Shown: positions 1 through 7,067, numbered from the stretch's first letter. The stretch: 7,806 nucleotides of DNA from Candidatus Neomicrothrix sp. UBA4542 (GCA_002388005.1 DGLO01000046.1:1-7806); one strand, 5' to 3'. Numbers and translations: made by a program. Notes: generated by a model not told the origin, from the letters alone.

Positions 1-1440
1 CATGTGAATTCAATGGCAGCCTCGGTCCAACACTTTCTTGATGTCTTCCCTGCCCACACAATGCGACCTGGAGATATCTACCTCACCAATGACCCATGGA
101 AAGGGACGGGTCATCTATTCGACATAGTGGTCGTCACACCAGTTTTTCGACAAGACCAAATTGTTGCCCTGTTCGCATGCACCAGTCATGTCGTTGATAT
201 AGGCGGCGTCGGGTTCAGTTCTGCGTCCCGCGAAATCTTCCATGAGGGCCTACAGCTGCCGATAATGCGTTTCGCCGTCAACGAAATATTTGACCCCAAT
301 GTCGTTTCCATCATCGAAACGAATGTTCGCGACAGCGTGCAAGTCATGGGTGACATCTACTCCCTGGCTGCATGCAATCGTGTCGGGGCGGATCGTTTGC
401 TTGACATGATGGCCGAATACGACCTTGAGGACTTAGAGGTTCTGGGCGATTACATAATTCGGACTTCACGGTCAGCGATGCTCGAAGAAATCCGGGCGCT
501 CCCGCAGGGCTCTTGGACTTCTTCCATGCGAGTTGACGGCGTCGATGAACCGTTGGACATCGTGACCGAGATGTCCATCACGGGACAGGGAGTAACTATT
601 GACTTTCAGGGAACCAGTTCCGTGCAACCCCAGGGAATCAATGTTCCGATGTCCTATACAGATGCCTACACATCGTTTGGGGTGCGCTGCATAGTTGGCC
701 CCAATATTCCCAACAACGCTGGATCTTTAGAAGTCATCCGAGTGATCGCCCCGGAAGGCTGCATTCTCAACGCCCAAAGGCCAGCAGCGGTAAACATTCG
801 CCACGTGATGGGGCAAATGCTTCCCGATGCCGTGTACGGATGCCTCGGCCAAGTGCTGCCGCACAAAGTCCCCGCCGAAGGCACAAGTTCACTATGGAAT
901 CTGTTGGCTAGCGGTCAATGGGACCAAGGAAGATCAGAATCCTTCATGATGATGAGCTTTAACTCGGGGGGTGCCGGCGCCCGTCCCGGCCAGGACGGGC
1001 TATCAGCCACAGCGTTTCCAAGTGGCGTGAGAAACATGCCGGTGGAAATCAACGAAGTTGTCTCACCGCTGATTTTCTGGCGAAAGGAATTTCGAGCCGA
1101 TTCCGGAGGTGATGGTGAATTCAGAGGCGGTCTCGGCCAAGTCGTTGAACTCGGCCACAGAAGCGATGGAGAATTCGTCTTCAGCGCAACTTTTGAGAGA
1201 GTCCAACATCCCGCTCGCGGCCGACACGGCGGGGGGAACGGGATGACCGGGCGGTTGACACTGGACGATGGTACGCCAGTGTCAGCAAAAGGGAATACGC
1301 TCGTTCCGTCAGGACGCCATCTAATCATTGAGTTCCCAGGCGGTGGAGGCCTCGGGAACCCCAGCGAGCGCAGCAGTCAAGCTCGAGAGCGTGATCGACG
1401 GTTGGGGTACGTCACGGACGACAAGAAAGAGGCCAAGTAG
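1..1440 (+). CDS. hyuB: Hydantoinase B/oxoprolinase family protein, 5' end cut off
   Basis: This family supplies the B-type subunit of ATP-dependent enzymes that open cyclic amides (N-methylhydantoinase, 5-oxoprolinase) or carboxylate ketones (acetone and acetophenone carboxylases), normally in the cytoplasm with a HyuA-type ATPase subunit. Numbering from the GTG at base 4, the sequence shows the family's N-terminal block LTNDPWKGTGHLFD (27-40), the GGDGEFRGGLG block (368-378) and the C-terminal glycine block GGGGLGNPSER (446-456). Family members begin roughly 75-90 residues before the first block. The frame is open to base 1, and the GTG at 4 falls inside the conserved H-x-N-S-M stretch, so it is not the real start and the gene continues to the left. 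No frameshift is seen. A hyuA partner is expected upstream but is not visible. It ends 3 bp before a CoA-transferase gene, implying shared transcription. The substrate cannot be read from the sequence. Confidence 0.92.
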   Translation, partial: HVNSMAASVQHFLDVFPAHTMRPGDIYLTNDPWKGTGHLFDIVVVTPVFRQDQIVALFACTSHVVDIGGVGFSSASREIFHEGLQLPIMRFAVNEIFDPNVVSIIETNVRDSVQVMGDIYSLAACNRVGADRLLDMMAEYDLEDLEVLGDYIIRTSRSAMLEEIRALPQGSWTSSMRVDGVDEPLDIVTEMSITGQGVTIDFQGTSSVQPQGINVPMSYTDAYTSFGVRCIVGPNIPNNAGSLEVIRVIAPEGCILNAQRPAAVNIRHVMGQMLPDAVYGCLGQVLPHKVPAEGTSSLWNLLASGQWDQGRSESFMMMSFNSGGAGARPGQDGLSATAFPSGVRNMPVEINEVVSPLIFWRKEFRADSGGDGEFRGGLGQVVELGHRSDGEFVFSATFERVQHPARGRHGGGNGMTGRLTLDDGTPVSAKGNTLVPSGRHLIIEFPGGGGLGNPSERSSQARERDRRLGYVTDDKKEAK

Positions 1441-1443
1441 GAG

Positions 1444-2775
1444 ATGTCAAACACCACCAGTCAATTGCCTCTCGACGGTATTCGCGTTTTTGAGCTCGGG
1501 ATCGCCATTGCGTCGCCCTTCTGCGGCCGGCTCATGGCCCACTTCGGCGCGGACGTAATCAAGATCGAATCCCAACTCAGTCCCGATGTGGTGCGGATTA
1601 TGGGGTCGGCTTGGGTTAGAGAACGCGACGATCTCGCTGCTGCCGCACCTGATACAAGCCCATATGTGCCTGAAATGAACGCTTCAAAGCGAAGTGTCGG
1701 ACTAGAGCTGAAAACCGACGCTGGACGGGACGCAGCCCTTCGCCTTATAGCCGAATGCGATGTGTTTCTCGCCAACTTCGGAGCCCGAGCTCTCGCAGAG
1801 TTGGGCCTCGACTACGAATCAGTCGCGGCAATTAACCCGAATATTGTCTACGTGCAGTTACCGGGCTTCGGAAGTGACCCCGCAATGCCCTACTACCCGT
1901 TCGTGGCATGGGGCCCCAATCAAGCACCGCTCGTGGGCCTCGACGACTTCACTGGTCATGCAGCCGATCCTCCCGCTGGAATAGCGACCGTCGCTCCCCC
2001 CGACTACATGTCGGCCCTCCACGCGACAATAGCGACGCTTTCCGGACTTGAGCAGCGAGAGATGACAGGGGAAGGAGTACACGTTGACATCAGCCAATTC
2101 GAAACCACACTCGCGCTCCTTGGCCCCTTTGTCATGGACTACGACCTAACCGGGACCGTTCACAGTCGAATCGGGAATCACTCATTGTGGGGTGCACCTC
2201 AGGGCGTATATCCGTGTGCGGGGCATGAGCGGTGGGTCGCTATTACGGCGACGGATACCGAAAGTTGGGCGGCCCTCTCATCGCTGATGGGAACTAGCGG
2301 TAACGAATTTGATGAAGCGGACCACCGAATGGCTCACCGAGAAGAGCTTGATCGGCTGATCAGTGATTGGACGAGCGGTTTCGACGCTCACGATCTCGCT
2401 CACCGACTGCAAAATGCCGGTGTAGCGGCCCACGTCGTTTCAACCAACGAAGATCTACTTCATGACACCCATACCATGAGCCGCAACTGGTACCAGGTTG
2501 CTCCACACAGTCGTCTTGGGCGAGATCTTTTCAGCGGCTGCGCCGTGAAGTTGAGTGATACCCCGGGACGTTGGACTGATGCAGGGCCCTCAATGGGTCA
2601 GCACACGCGAGAAGTATTGTCTGACGTTGCGGGCATGTCCGACAACGAGGTCTCCGAACTGGTAGCAGCGAACGGTGCGTTCGAGCAGATCGAGCCGGAA
2701 ACCCTGGTTTCGCGTCCATGGAATGATTGGATTCACCTCTTCCTACCGGGCGTCGACGACGCCAGGGATCTGTAA
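1444..2775 (+). CDS. CaiB/BaiF (class III) CoA-transferase, catalytic Asp present
   Basis: Class III CoA-transferases move CoA from a donor thioester to a carboxylic acid through an aspartyl-CoA anhydride intermediate. The 443-residue product opens with the family's LDGIRVFELG (10-19) and FGADVIKIE (34-42). The active-site region is PPDYMSALHA (185-194), where D187 sits at the family's catalytic aspartate, followed by EMTGEGVHVDIS (206-217). RIGNHSLWGAPQGVYPC lies in the second half, and MGQHTREVL marks the usual C-terminal end. Two parts are longer than usual: an insert at about residues 48-78, and a tail of about 30 residues after the normal end. The start is ATG at 1444, 3 bp after the hyuB stop. 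AAGAGG at 1427-1432 is a possible ribosome site with long spacing, and AGGAG directly abuts the ATG, so translational coupling to hyuB is likely. The substrate is unknown; carnitine, formyl, succinyl or benzylsuccinate-type transfer are all possible. Confidence 0.9.
   Translation: MSNTTSQLPLDGIRVFELGIAIASPFCGRLMAHFGADVIKIESQLSPDVVRIMGSAWVRERDDLAAAAPDTSPYVPEMNASKRSVGLELKTDAGRDAALRLIAECDVFLANFGARALAELGLDYESVAAINPNIVYVQLPGFGSDPAMPYYPFVAWGPNQAPLVGLDDFTGHAADPPAGIATVAPPDYMSALHATIATLSGLEQREMTGEGVHVDISQFETTLALLGPFVMDYDLTGTVHSRIGNHSLWGAPQGVYPCAGHERWVAITATDTESWAALSSLMGTSGNEFDEADHRMAHREELDRLISDWTSGFDAHDLAHRLQNAGVAAHVVSTNEDLLHDTHTMSRNWYQVAPHSRLGRDLFSGCAVKLSDTPGRWTDAGPSMGQHTREVLSDVAGMSDNEVSELVAANGAFEQIEPETLVSRPWNDWIHLFLPGVDDARDL
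2764..2768 (+). promoter_or_regulatory. Ribosome binding site fixing the start of the second CoA-transferase
   Basis: AGGGA lies 6 nt before the ATG at 2775, whose first base is also the last base of the upstream stop codon (TAATG). This supports 2775 over the in-frame ATG at 2727, which would add 16 basic, unconserved residues (GRRRRQG) inside the upstream gene. Confidence 0.6.
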
Positions 2776-3902
2776 TGGCGGGCCCATATAACGGCGTGCG
2801 GGTGGTTGACACCACTGGTTTGGCAGGCGCCTACGCGACTCGCCTGTTTGCTGGACTGGGGGCAGAAGTCATTCGACTTGAGCCACCGCATGGCTCACCG
2901 CTGAGGACACTCGCACCGTTTGCCGAGTCGATCGAACCACCTGAGAACAGCCTCTGGTGGGCCTATCTCGGGATGGGAACCCAAAGTGTGGTTGTTGATC
3001 CTGACGACGGAGATGCGCTCGCACAAATATTGTCCGAAGCCGACGTCGTGTTTGAGGATCGACTGCCCGAGCAGTCACCGATAGCGGCGGACCTTCTGCC
3101 CGACACCGCCATCAGAACCACCATCGTGCCCTTTGGATTGACCGGCCCCAAACGCTCGTGGAAAACCTCCAACCTTGTCAGTTGGGCGGCCTCTGGGGTT
3201 CTGTACGCCACCGGCTTTCAAGACAGGGTGCCTGTGGCCCCAGCTGGGCACCTTCAGCTCGCCCTGCACGCATCCGCCGCTTCTGCACTAGTGGGGACAC
3301 TTCTCGCCTTACGTGCGAGACGTACAAGCGGCACAGGCCAGGAGGTGGAGATCTCTATGCATGAAGCGGCCTTGATGTTCGCTCCCGAAACAGGCGTTCC
3401 CGTTTTCCTGGATGACCGAGTTCATCGGGAACGGTCGGGAAACAGACGAGATCTCGGCCGCCCTTTCGGTCTGTATCCGTGTAGCGACGGCTTCGTGTCC
3501 ATCATCGTGTTAATGCCCCGGCACTGGAACGCAATGGCCGAGTGGGTAGCCGAGACGACCGGTAATGAAACCATCATGGAGGAAGTCTTCCAAGATCTTG
3601 GGGTCAGAATGGAGAGTCAAGACCTGATCGACACATGGGTAGAAGAACTGACTGTCGGTCGGACTCGACTTGAGCTGTTTACCGAAGGGCAGCGGCGCGG
3701 AATTCCTATTACACCGGTAAACACCGTCAGTGCTCTAGTCGACGATCCGCATCTTCTTGCAGCTCAGTTCTGGAGCAAAACTCAGTTACCCAACGATGTC
3801 GAAGTTACGGTTCCCGGCGCTCCGTTTAGAACCAACAGCGACTGGTGGAATATCACACCAGCGCCATTGCTTGGCCAACACACTGAGACGTATCTGGGAT
3901 GA
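2775..3902 (+). CDS. CaiB/BaiF (class III) CoA-transferase paralogue lacking the catalytic Asp
   Basis: The 375-residue product has the family fold signature: NGVRVVDTTG (6-15), LGAEVIRLEPP (28-38), RTSGTGQEVEIS (183-194), RSGNRRDLGRPFGLYPC, and LLGQHTETYLG at the C terminus. When the L-H-A of the active-site helix is aligned with the upstream paralogue, the catalytic aspartate position is occupied by H159 (codon CAC, 3249-3251). The usual single-chain mechanism therefore appears unavailable. Heteromeric class III transferases such as BbsEF and SmtAB are built from two related subunits, and the 1-bp overlap with an Asp-containing paralogue fits that arrangement. I infer a non-catalytic or substrate-binding subunit; an independent enzyme with other chemistry is the alternative. 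Its stop lies 2 bp from the stop of the convergent VOC gene. Confidence 0.87.
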   Translation: MAGPYNGVRVVDTTGLAGAYATRLFAGLGAEVIRLEPPHGSPLRTLAPFAESIEPPENSLWWAYLGMGTQSVVVDPDDGDALAQILSEADVVFEDRLPEQSPIAADLLPDTAIRTTIVPFGLTGPKRSWKTSNLVSWAASGVLYATGFQDRVPVAPAGHLQLALHASAASALVGTLLALRARRTSGTGQEVEISMHEAALMFAPETGVPVFLDDRVHRERSGNRRDLGRPFGLYPCSDGFVSIIVLMPRHWNAMAEWVAETTGNETIMEEVFQDLGVRMESQDLIDTWVEELTVGRTRLELFTEGQRRGIPITPVNTVSALVDDPHLLAAQFWSKTQLPNDVEVTVPGAPFRTNSDWWNITPAPLLGQHTETYLG

Positions 3903-3904
3903 GT

Positions 3905-4711
3905 TCACCCCACGAGGTGGAATCGTAACCCGCTGATTTCGACGGTTTGCTCATAACACTGCAAGCCGTATTTCGCTGCACGCTCCAGAACAATCTCAGG
4001 CGTTGGCACTTTCACAGTGATGCCTCCCAGCCCTTCAGGGCGTCCATCTGATGGTTCGATAAAGGTCACCGGCCCATCGGTGGTCGGAATCGTCGGATCG
4101 CCATCGACGATTTCGGTGGAGACACCGAGCACCTCAGCCCACCTCAGCGCCAGGACCATCGGTTCAGGAGTCTGTATTTCTGCGCCGCAGATGGCGGTAG
4201 CGAATTCGGTGTTGCGGTGACTCTGCCATTCTCTTTCGACGGGCCACCAATCCCCATCCGGCTCATGTTCGTTTTCACACCATCGCAATTCAACAAGGCA
4301 TCCAGGCAAGTCTTTCGGGTGAATGTGTATCGCTTCGCTTTCTTGTTCGCTGATGTCACCCGCTGCCACCACCCGCACATCAAGCTCAGCCAGACGTTGT
4401 TGATGTAGCGCATAGTCCGACCGGGGAACTTGGAACAAGAGCATGTAGCCGCCGGGTCCACCTCGTCGCTGCAAATAACGGCCACCCGCTGTTGTTGGCC
4501 CATCCTCTAGCGGCTCTACCAACTCGAGGAACTGGTTGCCGATCGGCATCACAAAGTTCCTTAGACCGAAAATACTCACTCCGGCTTCGCGGGCGGGGCG
4601 GTGTCCTGGGTCGCGGTATGCGACTCCAAGTTCGAACACTACCGAAAGTGCATCTTCGGTTCGTTCGTACTCATTGCCAATGATCGCGACTTGTCGAAGC
4701 CGTAACGTCAT
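3905..4711 (-). CDS. Glyoxalase-like / VOC-fold protein, two modules
   Basis: The 268-residue product resembles the glyoxalase-like branch of the vicinal oxygen chelate superfamily (PF13468 type), which includes metal-dependent lyases, epimerases, dioxygenases and many unassigned proteins. The first module runs from RLRQVAIIG (4-12) through LRNFVMPIGNQFLELVEP (50-67) to IHIHPKDLPGCLVELRW (128-144). The second runs from about 170 to LGGITVKVP (228-236) and the C terminus. Candidate metal ligands are E63, H129 or H131, and E141. The usual His on the first strand is Gln or absent, so metal binding is uncertain. The ATG at 4711 is chosen because GGGGGA sits 5 nt upstream and the VOC fold starts right there. 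The longer in-frame ATG at 4885 would overlap the divergent gene and adds unconserved sequence. No substrate can be assigned. Confidence 0.75.
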   Translation of the reverse strand: MTLRLRQVAIIGNEYERTEDALSVVFELGVAYRDPGHRPAREAGVSIFGLRNFVMPIGNQFLELVEPLEDGPTTAGGRYLQRRGGPGGYMLLFQVPRSDYALHQQRLAELDVRVVAAGDISEQESEAIHIHPKDLPGCLVELRWCENEHEPDGDWWPVEREWQSHRNTEFATAICGAEIQTPEPMVLALRWAEVLGVSTEIVDGDPTIPTTDGPVTFIEPSDGRPEGLGGITVKVPTPEIVLERAAKYGLQCYEQTVEISGLRFHLVG

Positions 4712-4765
4712 CTGATTCCCCCGATTTTCTTTGCCTAATTCGTTCAGTCCAGCAAGGCTAGAGCT
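4712..4765. promoter_or_regulatory. Short divergent intergenic region between VOC and GNAT-like genes
   Basis: These 54 bp separate two divergent starts and so must hold both promoters, or the promoters extend into coding sequence. TAATTC (4736-4741) is a weak -10-like match for the plus strand, and AAGG (4754-4757) is a weak ribosome site 8 nt before the ATG at 4766. I see no clear -35 box or operator. The promoter assignment is inferred mainly from gene orientation. Confidence 0.35.
4717..4722 (-). promoter_or_regulatory. Ribosome binding site of the VOC gene
   Basis: On the minus strand GGGGGA lies 5 nt before the ATG at 4711. It decides between this start and the longer frame beginning at 4885. 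Confidence 0.6.
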
Positions 4766-5083
4766 ATGACTGCAACCGCATTCGATGTGTTTGTAGTCAA
4801 CAACCGTGAAAGCAATCGCTTCGAACTCTGGGAGCGGGCGCCCGAGGGCAACCGGATGGTGAGTTTCCTTGACTACGAAAGTCAAGAAAACAGGTTTGTT
4901 ATCCCCTGGGTCGAAACTGACCCGGTGCGCCGAGGGGAGGGGTTCGCCGACCTTCTAATAGCCGAAGTTCTCAACCAGATCGACAGAGAAAATAGTTTGG
5001 TTGTTCCTTTGTGTCCCTTTGCTGCCAAACATATTGCTGATCGCCCTGAGCGTCATCATCTACTGGCTCCCGTCGAGGACTGA
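4766..5083 (+). CDS. Small GNAT-like acetyl-CoA-binding protein (Acetyltransf_CG / YidJ-like)
   Basis: The 105-residue product matches the single-domain GCN5-related subfamily (Acetyltransf_CG, PF14542). It has the N-terminal NNRESNRFEL (12-21), a glycine-rich acetyl-CoA loop in DPVRRGEGFADLL (52-64), and the subfamily hallmark VVPLCPFAAKHIADRPE (79-95) with conserved Cys (C83). The length is normal for the family. The usual HTEV before the glycine loop reads PWVET here, so the first half is somewhat divergent. Members bind acetyl-CoA in the cytoplasm, but their acceptors are mostly unknown and none can be named here. The start is the only upstream ATG that keeps the conserved N terminus. The gene ends inside a hairpin and converges on the LLM gene. 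Confidence 0.82.
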   Translation: MTATAFDVFVVNNRESNRFELWERAPEGNRMVSFLDYESQENRFVIPWVETDPVRRGEGFADLLIAEVLNQIDRENSLVVPLCPFAAKHIADRPERHHLLAPVED

Positions 5084-5096
5084 ACAAGCAGTCCTC
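5075..5096. terminator. Hairpin overlapping the GNAT-like gene stop, possible terminator
   Basis: A perfect 7-bp inverted repeat, GAGGACT (5075-5081) and AGTCCTC (5090-5096), with an 8-nt loop spans the TGA stop at 5081-5083. It lies between convergent genes, where a bidirectional terminator is expected. No T-run follows on either strand, so it is not a textbook intrinsic terminator. Confidence 0.35.
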
Positions 5097-5099
5097 TGC

Positions 5100-5113
5100 C
5101 TCAACGCGTTGAG
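5100..5113. repeat. Perfect 14-bp palindrome in the convergent gap
   Basis: CTCAACGCGTTGAG equals its own reverse complement and lies 3 bp after the preceding hairpin, between the convergent GNAT-like and LLM genes. It could be part of a termination/decay structure or a protein-binding site. No T-run adjoins it. Confidence 0.5.
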
Positions 5114-5128
5114 AAACCCTGAAAAACA

Positions 5129-6016
5129 CTACTTCCGCAAAGGTGTCATCACTTCAGCGATGAACAGGTCCGCTTCTGCCGATGACTGTGGGTGCCCGAA
5201 ATCCAAAACAAAGTGATTCATCCCCAGTTCGATCAACTGAGCTAAGAACTCTCGAAATTCGTTGGCTTCGGATCCATTGGTTGGCAGAGGTCGTTCTATG
5301 GTCAGTGAGAATTCGATGTCGGATTCTGATCGACCCAATCGGTCAAGCTCCTCCAAGACGATCTGCGTTTTCCTAACCAAGGACGCTGTGTCCCCTCTCC
5401 AGACGGTGTTCCATATGTCGGCATGGCGCGCTGCTAGCGGCAAGCCAATCTTTTCGCCGGAAGTCCCAATGCAGATTGGAGGGGGCACAGTGGGTAAAGG
5501 AGGCGCTGACGCCCCGTCGATGTGGAAGAACTCGCCCTCAAAGCTCGGCTCCGCTTCCGACCACATCGACCGACAAATCTTGATCGTCTCTTCAAGTTGG
5601 CGAAATCGGACACTGGGGCGAGGGAAGTCATACCCATAGGCCAAATACTCATCTTCGCGCCACCCTGCTCCAATACCCAAAATGAACCGATTGCCGCTAA
5701 GAAACTGCAATGTTGCCGCCATCTTGGCGGTAAGGGCGGGTGGTCGGTACCCGACACCGAGCACATGATGACAGAGATCGATGTCAGGGAACTTGGCCGC
5801 GCACCAAATCAACGTGGTCCAAGCCTCCAGGAAAGGGTCGGTCTTCTTGTCGAATCCATAGAAATGGTCGGCAATCCATAAGCTGTCAAATTCTGGGGTG
5901 ATCGACGGGAGAATGTGTTCGCACTGGTACTGCACGATGGGTTGGTAGTCGCTCCATCTGTTGCCTATCACTGGTGATAGCCAACCAAACTTTGGAGAAC
6001 TCAAACCGCTCGTCAT
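5129..6016 (-). CDS. LLM-class flavin/F420-dependent oxidoreductase
   Basis: The 295-residue product is a luciferase-like (bacterial luciferase family, TIM-barrel) oxidoreductase. Landmarks are DSLWIADHF (44-52), HVLGVGYRPPALTAKMA (84-100), the signature LSGNRFILGIGAGWREDEY (106-124), FRQLEE (138-143), and PPICIGTSGEKIGLPLAARHADIWN (starting at 179). The usual S-G-G-R reads S-G-N-R here. The pattern GIGAGWREDEY is typical of the F420-dependent or FMNH2-dependent members found in actinobacteria, and the cofactor cannot be settled from sequence alone. The start ATG at 6016 is well supported by GGAGG at 6024-6028. The gene begins 20 bp after the aminotransferase stop on the same strand, so the two are likely co-transcribed. 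The substrate is unknown. Confidence 0.9.
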   Translation of the reverse strand: MTSGLSSPKFGWLSPVIGNRWSDYQPIVQYQCEHILPSITPEFDSLWIADHFYGFDKKTDPFLEAWTTLIWCAAKFPDIDLCHHVLGVGYRPPALTAKMAATLQFLSGNRFILGIGAGWREDEYLAYGYDFPRPSVRFRQLEETIKICRSMWSEAEPSFEGEFFHIDGASAPPLPTVPPPICIGTSGEKIGLPLAARHADIWNTVWRGDTASLVRKTQIVLEELDRLGRSESDIEFSLTIERPLPTNGSEANEFREFLAQLIELGMNHFVLDFGHPQSSAEADLFIAEVMTPLRK

Positions 6017-6023
6017 TCACCCA

Positions 6024-6028
6024 CCTCC
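6024..6028 (-). promoter_or_regulatory. Strong ribosome binding site of the LLM gene
   Basis: GGAGG (within GGTGGAGGTGGG on the minus strand) lies 7 nt before the ATG at 6016, in the 20-bp gap after the aminotransferase stop. It is the best Shine-Dalgarno match in the window and argues for independent, efficient initiation in the operon. Confidence 0.7.
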
Positions 6029-6036
6029 ACCGAGCG

Positions 6037-7062
6037 TCAGCTGTTAACGGTCGTTCGCCAGCCGTGCAGGTCATCGCTACGTCCATTCTGGATCGCAACG
6101 AGGCTTTCTCTGAGGCGCAGTGTGTTAGGGCCAGGCTGGCCGTCGCCGAAGACAATGTCGCTATCGCCGCCGAGAATCGTGCCGACGGGGGAAAGTACGG
6201 CTGCCGTGCCGGAAAGAAACGCTTCGCCGCGGCCCGCCCATTCCTTCAATTCGCTGAGCGCTATAGGTCGCTCGTCCACCTCATATCCCAGATCCGCAGC
6301 AAGCGCTAAAACCGATGAACGGGTGACTCCATGCAAAAACGAACTGTCGAGTTGTCTAGTTAGCACTCTTTCGTTGTCTGCCAAGAAAAAATTGGCTGCC
6401 CCGGTCTCGGTGATGTCTCCTCCGGTAGCGAACAGAATTTGGTCAACAGCAGAGTTCTGCGCCATAGCGTCCAAGGTCGGCGCAAGCGCCATGGCGTAGT
6501 TAGCGCCCGACTTCACCATTCCAAACTGTGGCGTGGTCCGCGGAATCTCTTCTTCAATCAGAAGGGTTAAGGGTCGGACGCCGCCTTTGAAATAGTCACC
6601 AACAGGGCAATTAACAATAAATAGAAGCGCCTCCGAGCTCGGTGTCGCCGCCGCCCCAATGTTGGGTTCTGTACCAATGATTGTCGGTCGAATGTAAAGC
6701 GATCCTGGTGCCGGAGGAACCTCCCCAACGTTCGCCTCCACTGAATCGACGATCATTTGCCGCAACGTCGTTGTGTCCGGGACAGGTAAGCGAAGCTGTT
6801 CAGCACTTTGCCGCATTCGGGCCACGTGATCATCGAGACGGAAAATCGCCAACGACCCATCATCTTGCCAATGAGCCTTCAACCCTTCGAAGACTGCACT
6901 CGCGTAATGGAGCGCGTGCGCGGCTGGACTGAGAGAAAAGTCACCGTAGGCCTCGACTGCTCCCCCATATTGGTAGACACCATTTTCGCTGTGGGCTGTT
7001 GCCATCCAATCGCAAAAAACTGTGCCAAATGGGACCGTCATTGGATCAGGTTTCTCAGTCAC
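6037..7062 (-). CDS. ilvE: Branched-chain amino-acid aminotransferase (class IV, PLP)
   Basis: The product (341 residues) should exchange amino groups between leucine, isoleucine or valine and 2-oxoglutarate, using pyridoxal phosphate in the cytoplasm. Family landmarks are FGTVFCDWM (12-20), LHYASAVFEGLKA (51-63), SLYIRPTIIGTEPNIG (121-136), FGMVKSGANYAMAL (180-193) with the Schiff-base lysine K184, ITETGAANFFL (217-227) with the PLP-pyridine glutamate E219, LHGVTRSS after the core, and SGTAAVLSPVG near the C terminus. The FGTVF...RPTIIGTEP pattern is that of the eukaryote-like BCAT branch. The start is GTG at 7062, preferred over the ATG at 7041 because AAGGGAG lies 5 nt upstream of it. It heads a two-gene operon with the LLM gene and is divergent from a beta-oxidation gene. 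Biosynthetic and catabolic roles are both possible; the neighbourhood leans to catabolism. Confidence 0.9.
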   Translation of the reverse strand: MTEKPDPMTVPFGTVFCDWMATAHSENGVYQYGGAVEAYGDFSLSPAAHALHYASAVFEGLKAHWQDDGSLAIFRLDDHVARMRQSAEQLRLPVPDTTTLRQMIVDSVEANVGEVPPAPGSLYIRPTIIGTEPNIGAAATPSSEALLFIVNCPVGDYFKGGVRPLTLLIEEEIPRTTPQFGMVKSGANYAMALAPTLDAMAQNSAVDQILFATGGDITETGAANFFLADNERVLTRQLDSSFLHGVTRSSVLALAADLGYEVDERPIALSELKEWAGRGEAFLSGTAAVLSPVGTILGGDSDIVFGDGQPGPNTLRLRESLVAIQNGRSDDLHGWRTTVNS

Positions 7063-7067
7063 GACAA

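Noticed and set aside
915..1328. 137-codon open frame on the minus strand inside hyuB
   Set aside because: It is antisense to a clearly conserved protein, has low-complexity Pro/Ser composition and resembles no family.
2727..2774. Earlier in-frame ATG for the second CoA-transferase
   Set aside because: The extra 16 residues are unlike the family N terminus and lie inside the upstream gene; ATG 2775 has a well-spaced ribosome site.
3908..3926. Short inverted repeat (CCAC-GAG-GTGG) near the convergent stops as a terminator
   Set aside because: The stem is only 4 bp (longer only with a bulge), has no T-run, and lies in the coding end of the VOC gene.
4144..4503. 119-codon minus-strand frame overlapping the VOC gene
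   Set aside because: It is out of frame with the recognisable VOC motifs and is explained as a shadow of that gene.
4712..4885. N-terminal extension of the VOC protein from the ATG at 4885
   Set aside because: It would overlap the divergent GNAT-like gene, adds unconserved sequence, and ignores the good ribosome site before 4711.
5262..5639. 125-codon plus-strand frame inside the LLM gene
   Set aside because: It is antisense to the conserved LLM sequence and shows no family features of its own.
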